Part shown: in pieces, positions 9,720 through 20,236 of the stretch | Layout: the number at the start of each line of letters is the position of its first letter | How positions within the stretch are numbered: the stretch's first letter is position 1 | Assembly: GCA_963693315.1 (NCBI GenBank) | Contig: OY856186.1 | Location: 95,956,943 to 96,020,942, forward strand | Length of the DNA: 64,000 nt | Source of the DNA: Diogma glabrata | Lineage: Eukaryota > Arthropoda > Insecta > Diptera > Cylindrotomidae | Direction: 5' to 3' | The notes under the pieces: model-generated | Seen by the model: the letters and a program-made list of their open reading frames with translations, nothing else | What the model was told of the DNA's origin: nothing | Database searches by the model: none | Program-made: the position numbers and the translations under genes

Positions 9720-12700
9720 TTACATCCCATGGAGGGATTTTGCCGTCTGTGCAATCAGCTTCCAATCGTCTCGTTCCATGACCAGTTGACCCCAGTTTCG
9801 ACATCCTATATCACGAAGGTCTTGGATGATGTCATCACGCCAGCGTTGTCTAGGTCTTCCTCTTCGACGAACACCAGCTGGTTGTTGTTGGGACGCTTTT
9901 TTAATCATTCTATCTAATGGTGCCCTTTCTACATGACCAAACCATCTAATCCGGTTAGATTTGATGAATCCGATTACATCGCAGCCTCCAAGAAGCTGTC
10001 TGATTTCATGATTCATTCGGATTCTATACTGATTTTCAGCAACTTTACATGGACCATAAATTGTTCGTATGACTTTCCTCTCGAATGTTGATAAAATTCT
10101 ACAATCGGAGGAAGTCAGTGTCCAGCTTTCGCTTCCAAAGGTAAGCACAGGTCGAATTAATGCTTTGTAAAGTGTGAGTTTGCACGACTGCGAAAGATGT
10201 TTAGATCGCAAAAGTTTTGAGTATGCGTAGAAAACTCTGTATGCGGCTGAGACACGAGCTTTAATATCTGCCTGCATGTCATTTGACGATGTTATTACAG
10301 ACCCGAGGTATTTGAAGTTTTCCACACGTTCCACTTCATAGTCGCCAGTATTCAGATTGCCGGGAGGTTTATTCCTGGATGTTGTTAATAGTTTAGTCTT
10401 GCCGGTGTTAATGCATAATCCAAGTCGTTTAGCATTTCTTTCAAGCCGAGAGAGACTATCCTTGATATCGCTTGTTCTACGTCCGAGAAGCACAATATCA
10501 TCTGCATAGCCAAGAATTTGACTAGATTTGTTAAATATACAGTTTTGTGTCTCAATGCGGCTTTTTCTTATCGCGTACTCAAGCGCCAAATTAAATAGTA
10601 CGGGTGCGAGTGCATCACCTTGTCGAACACCTGATGTTATATCAAAAGAGTCAGAAACTGACCCTTCGATTACTATTCTACAGTTTGATCCCGATGTTGT
10701 GAGTTTGCACAGAGAAACAAGTTTCTCTGGAATACCAAGGCATATGAGTGCAGACCAGAGGTTGTCGCGGATGATGCTATCATATGCTTGCTTGAAATCA
10801 ACGTAGAGCTGGTGAATGCTGATGTTGTACTCCCAACATTTTTCCAGAATCATCCTTAAGGTAAAACATTGATCTGTGGTTGAACGGTTGGGACGAAAAC
10901 CACACTGATAGTCGCCGATGATAGATTCGGCAAACGGGATGAGCCGAGCGAGTACGACATTAGCTAGTATTTTATATGCAGTGTTCAACAGTGCGATTCC
11001 ACGATAATTTGCACACTTTAGGCGGTCACCTTTTTTATGTAGCGGAACAATGAGAGCTGTTTTCCATTCAGCAGGTAGTTCTTCTTGGTCCCAGATTGCA
11101 AGAATCAGATCATATATACGTGAGACCAGAGCTGCTCCTCCATTCTTAAGTAGTTCTGCAGGGATTCCATCGATACCTGGTGATTTGCCATTTTTTAATT
11201 TTTTGATGGCAGCTTCCACTTCTTCTATTGTTGGGTAAGGGACAAAAATCTCCTCACTTGACGGAGCAATTGCTCGAATAGGATGAACTTCGTTCGTCCT
11301 ATTCAGTAGGTCTTGAAAGTGGGATCGCCATACTTCCAGCACATCACGTTCACTTGTTGTAAGCTCGTTGTTTCCATTTTTGATGGCTGTAGATCTTGGG
11401 TGGAAATCTTTGGTCAGATTCCGCGCATTGGCAAAACACTCTTTCGAATTTCCATTAGCCGCATGTTGGTTGATGTTTTCGATACAGCTCTTCATGTGTT
11501 CGCGTTTCTTTTTCCGTAGGAGTTTTGCTGAGGCTTTTCTGGCGCATAGATAATCAGTTTGGGAGCTTCGGGTGTTTCTTGTTAACCATTTTTCTCGCAG
11601 TTTTTGTTTGTGCTCAATGCTTTCGCGGCACTCGTCATCAAACCATTCGTTACGTGATTTCGGTGGTCGTTTTCCGATTGTAGTTTGTGCTGCGGATATG
11701 ATGGTTGATTGAAGCGTTTGCCATTCTTCTTGTATGTTTAATGGCATCTCAGATGGGATGTCATGCTCTTCTATGTTTTGCGTTACAATTTCCTGATATC
11801 TATTCAGTGTTTTCAGGTGTTTAAATGCTTCGACATTCCAGCGCACGGTCTTTTTTGCTTGCCTATTAAATGTAGATGATAATTTGCACTTATACTTAAA
11901 GATGACAAGCATATGATCGGTGTCCATATCAGCACCTCTGTATGATCGAACGTCAGTTACACTTGTAGAGTGTCTCTTAGAAATCATGACGTGATCGATT
12001 TGATTTTCAGTTCTTCCATCATTTGATTTCCACGTTGCTTTGTGGATTCTCTTATGAGGAAAGAAAGTGCTAGATATTACTAGATCATACATCATAGCCA
12101 GTTCAGCTGTGCGAAAGCCGTTATTGTTACTAGCATGATGCAAGCTGTTAGGGCCGACATGTGTTTTAAGTTCTGCACTTCTACCAATTTGCGCATTGAA
12201 GTCACCTACCACGATTTTTATATCGTGCCGCGGGATGTTATTGATGACTTCTTCGAGTTCTAGGAAGAACAGGTCTTTAATGTCATCTGCTTTGTCTTCA
12301 GTAGGTGCATGAACATTGATGATCGTTACATTAAATTTTTGCGTGCGGATTCTCATTGTGCATATCCGCATATTAATTGGGCGAAAGTCGATAACATGTT
12401 GATTCACGCGACGATGTGTGAGAAAGCCAACTCCAAATTCTCCTCCGTTTTCATGACCGCAATAGTAGAGAGTGTATCCTTTGGCTGTTTCGTGGATTCC
12501 ACTCCCTGGCCATCTTAGTTCTTGTAACGCCACTATATCCAGTGTATAGCTATTGATTTGGTTTGTAAGTTTCAGTAGATTTCCTGGTCTTCTAAGGCTT
12601 AGCGCGTTCCAGGTTCCCATTTTTAAATCGTAGTCCGGGTACAGTTTCCGAGGTCGTTCTAATAGTGAATCCGAGATAATCCGAGGCCTGTGTACAGAAT

Positions 12701-12749
12701 TCATGACAAGTAGTTTTTTACGGAAATGGGGTTTTAGCCCTTCGCCCAA
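9720..12749 (-). CDS. RTE-clade endonuclease-reverse transcriptase, 1009 aa, intact
   Basis: Complete pol protein for target-primed reverse transcription. The N-terminal APE endonuclease spans about residues 42-285: GTWNALSLR (45-53), catalytic Glu in LQELRWPG (Glu77), GDFNAQIG (182-189), ENQIDHV (Asp252-His253) and TDHMLV (Asp278-His279). RT spans about 510-800: GIDGIPAELL, NYRGIALLNTAYKIL, QCGFRPNRSTTDQ, LYVDFKQAYDS (Asp651), SGVRQGDALAPVLF and GYADDIVLL (Tyr748-Asp751). A conserved C-terminal RTE block follows (TFERKVIRTIYGP, NRIRWFGHVERAP, GRPRQRW). All catalytic residues I know for the family are present. The Met at 12749 gives a 42-residue leader; Met44 just before GTWNAL is an alternative start. 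The length is typical of RTE/BovB pol. Confidence 0.95.
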   Translation of the reverse strand: MGEGLKPHFRKKLLVMNSVHRPRIISDSLLERPRKLYPDYDLKMGTWNALSLRRPGNLLKLTNQINSYTLDIVALQELRWPGSGIHETAKGYTLYYCGHENGGEFGVGFLTHRRVNQHVIDFRPINMRICTMRIRTQKFNVTIINVHAPTEDKADDIKDLFFLELEEVINNIPRHDIKIVVGDFNAQIGRSAELKTHVGPNSLHHASNNNGFRTAELAMMYDLVISSTFFPHKRIHKATWKSNDGRTENQIDHVMISKRHSTSVTDVRSYRGADMDTDHMLVIFKYKCKLSSTFNRQAKKTVRWNVEAFKHLKTLNRYQEIVTQNIEEHDIPSEMPLNIQEEWQTLQSTIISAAQTTIGKRPPKSRNEWFDDECRESIEHKQKLREKWLTRNTRSSQTDYLCARKASAKLLRKKKREHMKSCIENINQHAANGNSKECFANARNLTKDFHPRSTAIKNGNNELTTSERDVLEVWRSHFQDLLNRTNEVHPIRAIAPSSEEIFVPYPTIEEVEAAIKKLKNGKSPGIDGIPAELLKNGGAALVSRIYDLILAIWDQEELPAEWKTALIVPLHKKGDRLKCANYRGIALLNTAYKILANVVLARLIPFAESIIGDYQCGFRPNRSTTDQCFTLRMILEKCWEYNISIHQLYVDFKQAYDSIIRDNLWSALICLGIPEKLVSLCKLTTSGSNCRIVIEGSVSDSFDITSGVRQGDALAPVLFNLALEYAIRKSRIETQNCIFNKSSQILGYADDIVLLGRRTSDIKDSLSRLERNAKRLGLCINTGKTKLLTTSRNKPPGNLNTGDYEVERVENFKYLGSVITSSNDMQADIKARVSAAYRVFYAYSKLLRSKHLSQSCKLTLYKALIRPVLTFGSESWTLTSSDCRILSTFERKVIRTIYGPCKVAENQYRIRMNHEIRQLLGGCDVIGFIKSNRIRWFGHVERAPLDRMIKKASQQQPAGVRRRGRPRQRWRDDIIQDLRDIGCRNWGQLVMERDDWKLIAQTAKSLHGM

Positions 12750-12810
12750 CCCAAATTTTCGTGAATGGGTTCGTTCTGCATCTTTAGGTCACCAGAAACA
12801 ACCTTTTTAC

Positions 12811-12972
12811 ATGTTTATATAGCGAGCCGCTTGATCCAAGACAGACGCCCGCTACAAACCGCCCCTAACATGGAGAACAGACGCTTGCTACACGTTTATA
12901 TAGCGAGCCGCTTGATCCAAGACAGACGCCCGCTCCAAGCCGCCCCTAACATGGAGAACAGACGCTTGAGTT
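12811..12972 (-). repeat. 81-bp tandem duplication in the RTE 5' UTR
   Basis: GTTTATATAGCGAGCCGCTT occurs at 12813 and again at 12894, and both units continue through the GACGCCCGCT and CCTAACATGGAGAACAGACG blocks. The related copy at 53876-54376 has a single unit. LINE 5' UTR tandem units often carry promoter activity; that role is inference here. Confidence 0.9.
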
Positions 12973-13125
12973 GCATTGGTTTTGTGGCGCCAATGACTCG
13001 CCATGGTGCAGAATCATTGAGTATAAGCAGTATTTACTCTGCCCCTCTCAACTACACCAACCTAATTCTGTTAGCATTACCCAGGTAGCACGGCGTGGAC
13101 GTAGAATTTCGGATTTCACTACCCA

Positions 13126-13136
13126 GCTAAGGTCCT
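13126..13136. repeat. 11-bp TSD, 5' side of RTE element
   Basis: GCTAAGGTCCT, an exact match to 9688-9698. Confidence 0.9.
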
Positions 13137-13434
13137 ACGGTCGTAAAATTGTGGTTTGAATATATCTTTTTCTCATATGCCGTATGCTCTAACTATTATA
13201 TGAATTTTTTTAAAATATATGTTAGTACATTGAGAGGAATTGATACGATAGGGTATGGAAATAGCTATTTATAGTTAAGTTATGAACAACAGTTTTTCAA
13301 ACGTGGTGTCCATTTTGCATAAAACCTGTGAATAAATGGATTATTTTTAATTCTGGGGAACCAATTGACATTTTGAAATATCAACGGCGTATTAGGTTAT
13401 CATTCAATAATTGAAATCCATTATTTAACTGTGT

Positions 13435-13512
13435 ATTTTTTTTTAATAAAAAGTGCTGTGTTAAAGGAAATACAATAGATACATTTTAAGGTCAAAGCTT
13501 ACAACAGCATAG
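13435..13512 (-). mobile_element. Relic 3' end of the Daphne-like LINE family
   Basis: The T-run followed by AATAAAAAGTGCTGTG and later ATACATTTTAAGGTCAAAGC matches, with deletions, the reverse complement of 8830-8919 (poly(A), CACAACACTTTTTATT, CCTTTTAAGACC). Diverged and very short. The rest of 13137-13878 shows nothing. Confidence 0.55.
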
Positions 13513-13878
13513 TTCTGAGCAACATACGATTACTGGATCGCAGATCTGGGCAACCATTCGCCGCCTAATAATAAAAAATCATGCTGGTCTAGTAATGGCA
13601 ATTAATAAATATATTAATCGGCCTTTTGATAAAATAATAATAACATTTTGCCATTAATTTGCCAGACATTAACAATTTGATGACAATTTATGGAACTATC
13701 TAACGACCATTTATTATAAACCTGAGATGGCCGATGAATGGTTTTATCTCAAATGCCAACAAGTCTTATTCGGGAATATACGCTTTTCTTAAGCCTTTGT
13801 GGATAAAGCCGAGACTGTATGGTTGTCGGCAAATCGTTCCATTAATATGCAGTTTAGAACGAAATAGCCTTGCATTCA

Positions 13879-13886
13879 GTTTTTAT
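13879..13886. repeat. 8-bp TSD of hAT element (left)
   Basis: GTTTTTAT is repeated at 15950-15957 immediately outside the two terminal inverted repeats. Confidence 0.9.
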
Positions 13887-13897
13887 TAGGGTTTCTC

Positions 13898-13972
13898 AAA
13901 CGGGATCCCGGGATCCCGTTTTCCCGGGATCCCGGGGGTAAATTTTCATCCCGGGATCCCGGGTATCCCGCT
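13898..13972. repeat. Subterminal CCCGGGATCCCGGG repeats, left end of hAT
   Basis: Four or more overlapping copies of GGGATCCCGGGATCCC and related palindromes lie within 75 bp of very AT-rich surroundings. Matching copies lie at 15858-15930. Subterminal motifs in hAT elements are typically transposase-binding sites; that role is inference. Confidence 0.85.
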
Positions 13973-14196
13973 AATTTTTATTAACATATTTTTTTACTTT
14001 TTTCAAAGATATTCAAAATTTTCTCACTGGAAAATGGAGTAGTTTTTAATTCGTAGTAGTAGTAAATACTGTAGTAATTAATTTCGATCAAAATTAGGAA
14101 AATGTTTTTTAACACATATGGTGTCATGCTTTTTTTGCGAGGTTTTTTTTTTGACACATATGAACACAACAAATTAAAACCAATAAAACTTGAAAT

Positions 14197-14223
14197 AGGT
14201 AGATTTTTCTGAGAAATCTACCT
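14197..14223 (-). other. Terminal hairpin of the Jockey/BS-like LINE (copy 1)
   Basis: AGGTAGATTT and AAATCTACCT arms surround a short loop. An almost identical hairpin lies at 59018-59044 at the 3' end of the second copy of this LINE, so it marks the element's 3' terminus. Confidence 0.75.
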
Positions 14224-14593
14224 AAAACTTGCGCTTCATTTCTCTTAATTTATGTTTAATGGTTCTCTTATGAAGGCGATTAATAGAGGAACGAGACATG
14301 TTTACAATGTGATTTGCAATGTCGTCTGGATTTATTTCATTGTTAGCACGAGTAACTGAGTTTGAGCCATCCAGCTTCCGAAGAAGATTCCAAGCTGCCC
14401 TAATAGAATAGGAAAAATCAATGTTTTCAACAGCGTTAATCCACTTTTGTTTCCTCGCGGTGTCCAGTGAGTATATTAAGTCATCAACCACGTCTGCCTC
14501 ACCACTACTAAGGTGCGCCTCAAATAATAAATATATCGCTCTCTCTACTCCAACCAGGAATATATTCTTCACCGGAAGTCTCTTGGGATGCAT
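14222..14593 (-). pseudogene. Jockey/BS-like LINE EN-RT linker fragment
   Basis: The frame contains SGEADVVDDLIYSLDTARKQ, ENIDFSYSIRAAWNLLRKLD and EINPDDIANHIVNMSRSSIN. The same blocks appear on the minus strand at about 63390-63850 (EADVADD, INPEDIANHIVSISRSSINH), so this is the same family. The linker lies between the endonuclease and RT in Jockey-superfamily pol. It is broken upstream and downstream. Confidence 0.8.
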
Positions 14594-14929
14594 TTCTTTG
14601 CAGTTAAAATGACGGTTCCTACAAACCTATCGTAATTTTTAGGAATGGGTTAGATCTAGTGAATCCACTCCGACCCATATTTAGCCCAGCCAGTTTTGTG
14701 AAAATTGCATCTAGGTTGAGGATAAGAGTTTACGTGTGGGATTTGAATACCTACCTCAAAAATTATTGAACGATGTTGGGAGCGTGGCAAACCTTGTAGG
14801 GCAGCCCTAGATATTGCAATAGGGTTACGTTGTTCGTTTTTTGTGGAAGAACAGAGGTTGGGATTGTAATAACTTGGCCATCTAGCAGATCTAAAGGTTT
14901 TCATGTCTTTCGTATCATATACCAGAAAC

Positions 14930-15470
14930 ATGTTGTCGATTGGTCCCGTCAGTTAGTTGTATGCCATTGGGATTGTTATTTGAGAAGGACCACTGATTGT
15001 GATGGCTATTAAAGTCACCAACCTATGTTGCTGGGTGGTGAAATAATGGTAGAGTATCAGCTGGCCACGCTGTATTTAGTGGTTTATTTACGTTAACAAT
15101 CTTCGTGATCGATATATCAACAACAATAAGATGTATATCGTTGTCCGTCTGGTGTCAGTAAATGGGTGCAATTCATGATTTCTGACTTAATATACGTGCC
15201 AGATCCATATGTTTGATGGTAAATAGCACTAATTATTTTATAACCAACAATTTTTCCTCTAGAGGTAAGTTGATCTTCATCTGTTGCATGCGTTTCCTGC
15301 CAGAATTACAACGTTGATATCGAAATAATAACTTTAATAACGTTCAGTTTTTGACTTGCTAATGCGTTCAATGTTCAATTGCAAAATACGGACTGAGGGT
15401 CCAATATTTTTTGTCTTATGGTGCTGAGAAATACCGTTGTTATTGTGATTTTGGTTTGTTTGTTTCACAG
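14930..15470 (-). pseudogene. Jockey/BS-like LINE endonuclease remnant
   Basis: In the minus frames VGDFNSHHNQWSFSN (around 14980-15030) is the GDFN(A/S)HH motif of Jockey-type endonucleases. Further upstream the pieces WQETHATDEDQL and GYKIISAIYHQTYGSGTYIK lie in different frames with stops between them. Non-functional. Confidence 0.72.
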
Positions 15471-15560
15471 AACATGTTTCATATGAAGTTAAAAACATCA
15501 CAAAAAGTTGGTAAATTTTGAAGCAACTAAGCAGAGTACAAATAATTTAGATTATACAAT

Positions 15561-15690
15561 GCACCGACATCTATTGAATCGGAAAGAGCTTTTTCTGCGG
15601 CAGGACATTTCGTCACGAAAATTCGGTCAAAATTGAGAGATGGCGCCATTGACAACCTAATTTTTTGAAAAATTGTTTAAAAATTAGTAT
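15561..15690 (+). pseudogene. hAT transposase C-terminal dimerisation domain remnant
   Basis: Reading GCACCGACATCT onward gives APTSIESERAFSAAG, then KIRSKLRDGAIDNLIFL. This is the conserved hAT C-terminal block (S-x-x-ER-x-FS-x-AG ... LR...L.FL). It is the only transposase segment visible; the DDE core would have lain in the part replaced or disrupted by the LINE. Confidence 0.88.
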
Positions 15691-15949
15691 TATGAATTTA
15701 TTTTTGATTTGTTTTTAGAAGAATACACTTTTATATTTAATTTTTGAAGTTTTTCTAATGAAAAATAATGGAAATTTAAAAATCAATAGCGCATTTTTTG
15801 TGCTGTTTTAATTTTACACATTTTTCTACCACCTAATTTGAAAAATCTAGCTTTTAGTGTTTCCCGGGATTTCCCGGGATCCCGGGAATTTGACATTTTT
15901 TGTCCCGGCTTCCCGGGATTTGAATTTCTACGGGAAATGAGAAACCCTA

Positions 15950-15957
15950 GTTTTTAT
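15950..15957. repeat. 8-bp TSD of hAT element (right)
   Basis: GTTTTTAT, matching 13879-13886. Confidence 0.9.
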
Positions 15958-16337
15958 TCTCCAAAATAGCCACTGTAGCTAAAGAAAATGTCATTTACAA
16001 TAAATTCTACTTTTTACTTACCGAAGTAAAATAAAACTAATTGATTATTAATTAGAACTAAATAATCTTAGAAGGAAAAATAGAAAAATAATTTAGTAAT
16101 TTAGTAGAATAAATAATTTTTACAATAGTTAAAACATTCCGTTTTATATAGTACATAGTTCTTAAATGACGGATATCTAGTAAATCATGTGCAAAATATG
16201 CAAATACTATTTGTATTTTCCTTAAAGTATTTTTGAATTTTACAAATTTCTTTTGTCAGTCTTATCAGGGCATTTATAGTTTATTAAATATAACTGCTTA
16301 TAGTAAAAAACAAAACATTTTTATTCACCTTTATTAA
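15958..16337. other. AT-rich spacer
   Basis: Nothing recognised between the hAT element and the TIR element that follows. Confidence 0.6.
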
Positions 16338-17584
16338 TATGGGTGATTCTACAAAAATTAGGTAACTTTTAAAGATATTTTGTTGTTTTGTTGACTACAT
16401 TTTTTATTTTAAATTTCTACAAATTCGGATATTTAAGATGGGTACTCTAATGACTATATTGTTCCCAATCGGGCCAGTCACTTTTTTTTAGTAGATTTTT
16501 AGAAATTTTAATTTTTATGAATTTGACCGCTAGGGATTGACAAGGGTAACAGATTAATGTATGAAATTGACTAAAACCTTGAACAAATTTCGTTGAATCT
16601 AATAATAGGACTTATATTTTAAATATTAAACCACTTAAGTAACTATTAAAAATAATTGTTACCGTGTAATACCGCGAGAACTACCTCAGTCTTCAAAACA
16701 GTCTTTTGACATTTTTTAATATTACTTAAATTATATTATTTTAGTGTAGTTTTAGTAATGGTATACATTTTCTGAGAAATCAAGAAACAATAGAATCAAA
16801 AAAATTGGCAATCTTTGCCTATGAAACATGAAAACATTTAAATACTGACCAGGAGACTGACGCCAGGGGATTGATGAAAAAGACAAAAATTTCGGGTTAT
16901 AATTACAACTATTGTTTTTTTGGTTTTTTCGAATATCAACAAGCTGCTTTTTATCAAATCAAATGTAACTGTGTTTAAATTAAAACAAAACTCAGGTTTA
17001 CAAGAAAATAACGACTCACCAGAGTACTGATATTTTGACTGGCTAGGCACGTATATACACGTTAACAACCACTCTAGCACTGGCATAGTAATAGCGCCCA
17101 TCAAACGCCATTGTTTGTAGCTAGCTTTATTACCAACGCTAAAATTTAAATGGGAATTGACCTTGAGTCGGTGATATTTAGCGAGAATTTCAACTTTGAA
17201 AGACACACAAGGGACTGACGATAAAAACTGATGACAAAGTTTGTTATTATTTTTCTACTAACCTTGAGAATATTACATTACTAAAATTGTGATATACACT
17301 ACTAAGCACATTACAGATTATAGAAAAATAGTAAGTTTCCCTAAATTAATAGTAATATATAATATACAGCCATTTTATTGCGTATTTTCGTGGTGGTGAC
17401 ATGCCAGGTGACTGAGATTTTGAGGATATATTGGGTTATTTAAAATAAATAGCTGAAATTGGGTGACCAAATGAAAGACTTTTAATTCTTCTAAAATAAA
17501 TTGAAATATCATCAAAATATAATAAAACTTGGTATTTATTGACTGATGACATGGAGTTACCCGATTTTTGTAGAATCACCCATA
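16338..17584. mobile_element. TA-flanked TIR element of 1243 bp, non-autonomous
   Basis: TGGGTGATTCTACAAAAAT at 16340 is mirrored by ATTTTTGTAGAATCACCCA ending at 17582, each side flanked by TA (16338-16339 and 17583-17584). The repeat extends imperfectly by GGTAACT/AGTTACC. TA duplication fits Tc1/mariner-type or related elements. The interior has a few repeats of a CCAGG(A/T)GACTGA-like motif (around 16850, 17210, 17405) but no recognisable transposase; the 122-aa frame at 16838-17206 resembles nothing I know. Confidence 0.82.
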
Positions 17585-19335
17585 TAATCTATGACGTGGT
17601 TTGGATGCACATATCCATTATCAAATAAATTAACGAATCTAATTCTTAAGAGAGTAAAAATACAACACATATAACGTTTCAATGAAAAGTTTTATATACA
17701 AAATTTATTTTTATCTTTTTAGCTCGTTTTCCACAAAGTGTGATACATAATAGTATTTGAATGATGAGTTATATAATTACCCATTTTATTCTTGAGCAAA
17801 TTATATTGCTTTCAGATCCGTAAGCATTAAGTAAATATTGCAACACAATAAAAGTTCTTTAAAACTAGTAAACAACTAGTGTTATTTATTGTTTTGTTTT
17901 AATCTTTATCATTGTTGATTTGTTTTAACCTTTATCATTATTGAATGTCAATACATATTGTCACGTTTTTCTAAGCTTACTTCGGATTGGCCTTACTCTC
18001 AATTCGATAAACGCATTTCCCAAATCACTCTCTGCATTGAGCATTCGATCATTGATTAGTAAACAAAAACGCCAGGTTTTATTAAGTATTCAATACCTTA
18101 ACTATTCCACAACGACAAGAAAACAATACAGAAACCAATCTTCCTAACTAGAATATTTTTTCAACAGCTTCTGAAACTCCAACAGTTGATTGTAAAATCG
18201 CCAGTATAAACACAGCGACCAGCGTCCAAAATAATACACAAAATATTTCTACTCAATAACACTTAAAACTTTGCTCACAAAAACTAATATAAAAGGCGCT
18301 TTAAGGGGTTTAATATGCACGATACAGCGTTTGAATTACAATTAATTAATTCTGTCTAAAAATGCCTGCTGAAATACTATTCCTTGGAGTCTAGAAAAAT
18401 CGCTTAATTGATCGTTGTTTTATACATCTTTAATCCGAAATGTTCTTTTAAACAAAATAAAAAATAATGTTTATTTATCCCTTAACTGTAAAAAAACGTA
18501 ATTCAAAGCAAATATTTTGGATCCTTACAAGAACAACAATTCTATGGACTTATAATTGTTGTTGAACGATGATTATAAATTTGTTTCCATAATAACCTTA
18601 ACTTATGTTAAATTGAATAGAATTTTATGCTATAACATTAGAAATATATGCAATTTTATTGCCTATGCAATTTTTAATTAAATCAATACTGAAGTAACTA
18701 TAACCATTTTTATCCAGTTTAAAAGTATCTATATACAATAACGCGTACCAGTTAAAAAGCGACAAAAAATAAGGTAATCGTGATCAAGTTTATGAAACTT
18801 TCTCAAGTGAAAATTAAATTGCATTTTAGTGTTTGGTATCACATAAAAAATAATTGATAAAAATAAGTTTTGAAGTAAAACTCGACCATAATAATTTGGA
18901 AAACAAAATTCGGAAAAATGTCCGAACGCTCTTCTATAGAGCATTAATGGCACAAATATTACAGTAAATTATAACCTAAGAGGTGATGGTTTTCATGAAT
19001 TCTTCACAACAAAATGTGCAAACGACAATAATGCGAATTTAAATTAATACCAATTTAAAGTTAAGCCTCACGAACGAATTGGGTGCTATCAACAGAATCT
19101 TTTACTCCTTAATTACAATTCTATTTCTTTAAGATAAAGTCAGGGTTTTCTTCATTGAAGTTCTAAGTAATTGAGAAGTGTATAAAACGGATAAAAAAAG
19201 AAAATTATGTCTATCGTTTTATTAATGTCGCGTTCTTTGGCAAACAAAAAATCGATCTAAGATCAAAAAAATTAGCTGTCAGATCAAAAAAATTTGTTTA
19301 TAACAACATCACATAAAGTAATGAGTGAACAAATT
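17585..19335. other. AT-rich region without recognised features
   Basis: Only short frames. No RNA gene, TIR or LINE motif identified. Confidence 0.55.
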
Positions 19336-19640
19336 TAAAGATTAATCGAGTTTTCTGATTTGGGCGTATTATTTACATCATCCTTGAAATTCAAGAAGCA
19401 CATCGAAATGATGATTACAAAGGGGGTTACCACTCTGAGTTTTATTCAACGCCTATGTAAAACATTTCCCCGAATACTCAAAATTATTGTATACAGCGAT
19501 ACTGTTACCTGGTTACCAGTTCCTGACTACTGTTCACATATTTGGAATCCCTCTGAAGCTATATATCGTAATCAAAGTGAGAGTGTACAAAAACATTTCG
19601 TGATGTATGCTTTAAGAAACAGTGAACAAGGAGATTAGCG
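19336..19640 (+). pseudogene. LINE post-RT fragment (Jockey/CR1 superfamily)
   Basis: The frame gives LGVLFTSSLKFKKHIEMMI, TLSFIQRLCKTF and SDTVTWLPVPDYCSHIWNP. This is the connection segment after RT (DLGVxFxSxLxFxxHI ... LExCSxxWNP) of jockey-like pol. Only about 95 codons survive, with no RT catalytic motifs and no poly(A) nearby. The upstream frame is broken at 19335-19360. Confidence 0.75.
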
Positions 19641-20228
19641 GTACACATAATACTACGCACTTTATTAAAACAAACAATTGCTCCAACCCCTATAATGCCG
19701 GCCTGAACGATACAAAAACATAAGGAAAAATGAGATAACTAAATAAAAAAAAACACAAAAAAAAACTGAGAGAAATCTTAAATGTATTTTTCTTTACGCG
19801 ACTGTATGATGCTCGCGCATTTATAGTTCATAGTGCGCATATACACTTACCAGCTGATTTGTGTTGATATATTCAGTATGTAAAAAGAATCATACGTTGA
19901 TGTTATCTTTTGCCTTTCTCTTTTACAAAGCAATACATTGATACTGGATTGTGTAAAAATCAAGAGACATATTAAAGAGATGTTTTTTATGAATCTAAAT
20001 TTCATTAAATTTGTTTACATTTTTTATGCGAAGCGCAATACATATATAGAAATAAAATTAATTAAATTTATCGTTTAATTGTATCGATTTTTTATTTAAC
20101 TGTCCCTTTTTACTACAACAACAGTTTAGTGTAGTTTTAAGAGTTCGATATGATTAATGGTCAGACGTACCTTACCAGTTAACTATGTTTGTGTAGTTTT
20201 TTAGTCTCCATTTCCCGCACCGCGGATA

Positions 20229-20236
20229 GTCAGTTT
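20229..20236 (+). promoter_or_regulatory. Possible initiator (Inr) of the candidate host gene
   Basis: TCAGTTTT at 20230 fits the arthropod initiator TCAKTY and lies about 175 bp upstream of the ATG at 20408, just after the locally GC-rich CCCGCACCGCGGATAG. No TATA box or DPE was seen. Weak evidence. Confidence 0.25.

Larger units (their letters stand above)
9699..13125 (-). mobile_element. Full-length RTE-clade LINE with intact ORF and TSD
   Basis: The element is delimited by identical 11-bp flanks (9688-9698 and 13126-13136), is about 3.4 kb long and carries one open 1009-aa frame. The 5' UTR (12750-13125) contains an 81-bp tandem duplication and starts, on the minus strand, TGGGTAGTGAAATCCGAAATT. 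The same start (TGGGTAGCGAAATCCG) appears at 53876, confirming the 5' boundary. The 3' UTR is under 10 bp before (AG)n. Intactness and the perfect TSD point to recent insertion; activity itself cannot be read from sequence. Confidence 0.93.
14197..15530 (-). mobile_element. Internally deleted Jockey/BS-like LINE inside the hAT
   Basis: Read on the minus strand: endonuclease remnants (15480-14930), the EN-RT linker (14930-14225), then an abrupt jump at about 14228 to the 3' terminal hairpin. The RT and C-terminal regions present in the copy at 59018-64000 are missing, so roughly half the element has been deleted internally. The upper boundary is approximate. Confidence 0.75.
13887..15949 (+). 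mobile_element. hAT-superfamily DNA transposon with CCCGGGATCCCGGG-rich ends, interrupted by a LINE
   Basis: Terminal inverted repeats TAGGGTTTCTCA (13887) and TGAGAAACCCTA (ends 15949) are flanked by the 8-bp duplication GTTTTTAT, the hAT hallmark. Both subterminal regions (13900-13972 and 15860-15925) are packed with the palindrome CCCGGGATCCCGGG and its variants. A transposase C-terminal remnant lies at 15561-15690. A Jockey/BS-like LINE fragment (about 14197-15530, minus strand) occupies the middle, so the transposase gene is destroyed. Confidence 0.92.

Noticed and set aside
9729..12518. Plus-strand frames opposite the RTE pol (60-92 aa)
   Set aside because: Antisense shadows of the intact 1009-aa frame.
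16838..17206. 122-aa minus-strand frame as a transposase
   Set aside because: No DDE/D or helix-turn-helix motif recognised; composition is that of the surrounding AT-rich DNA.
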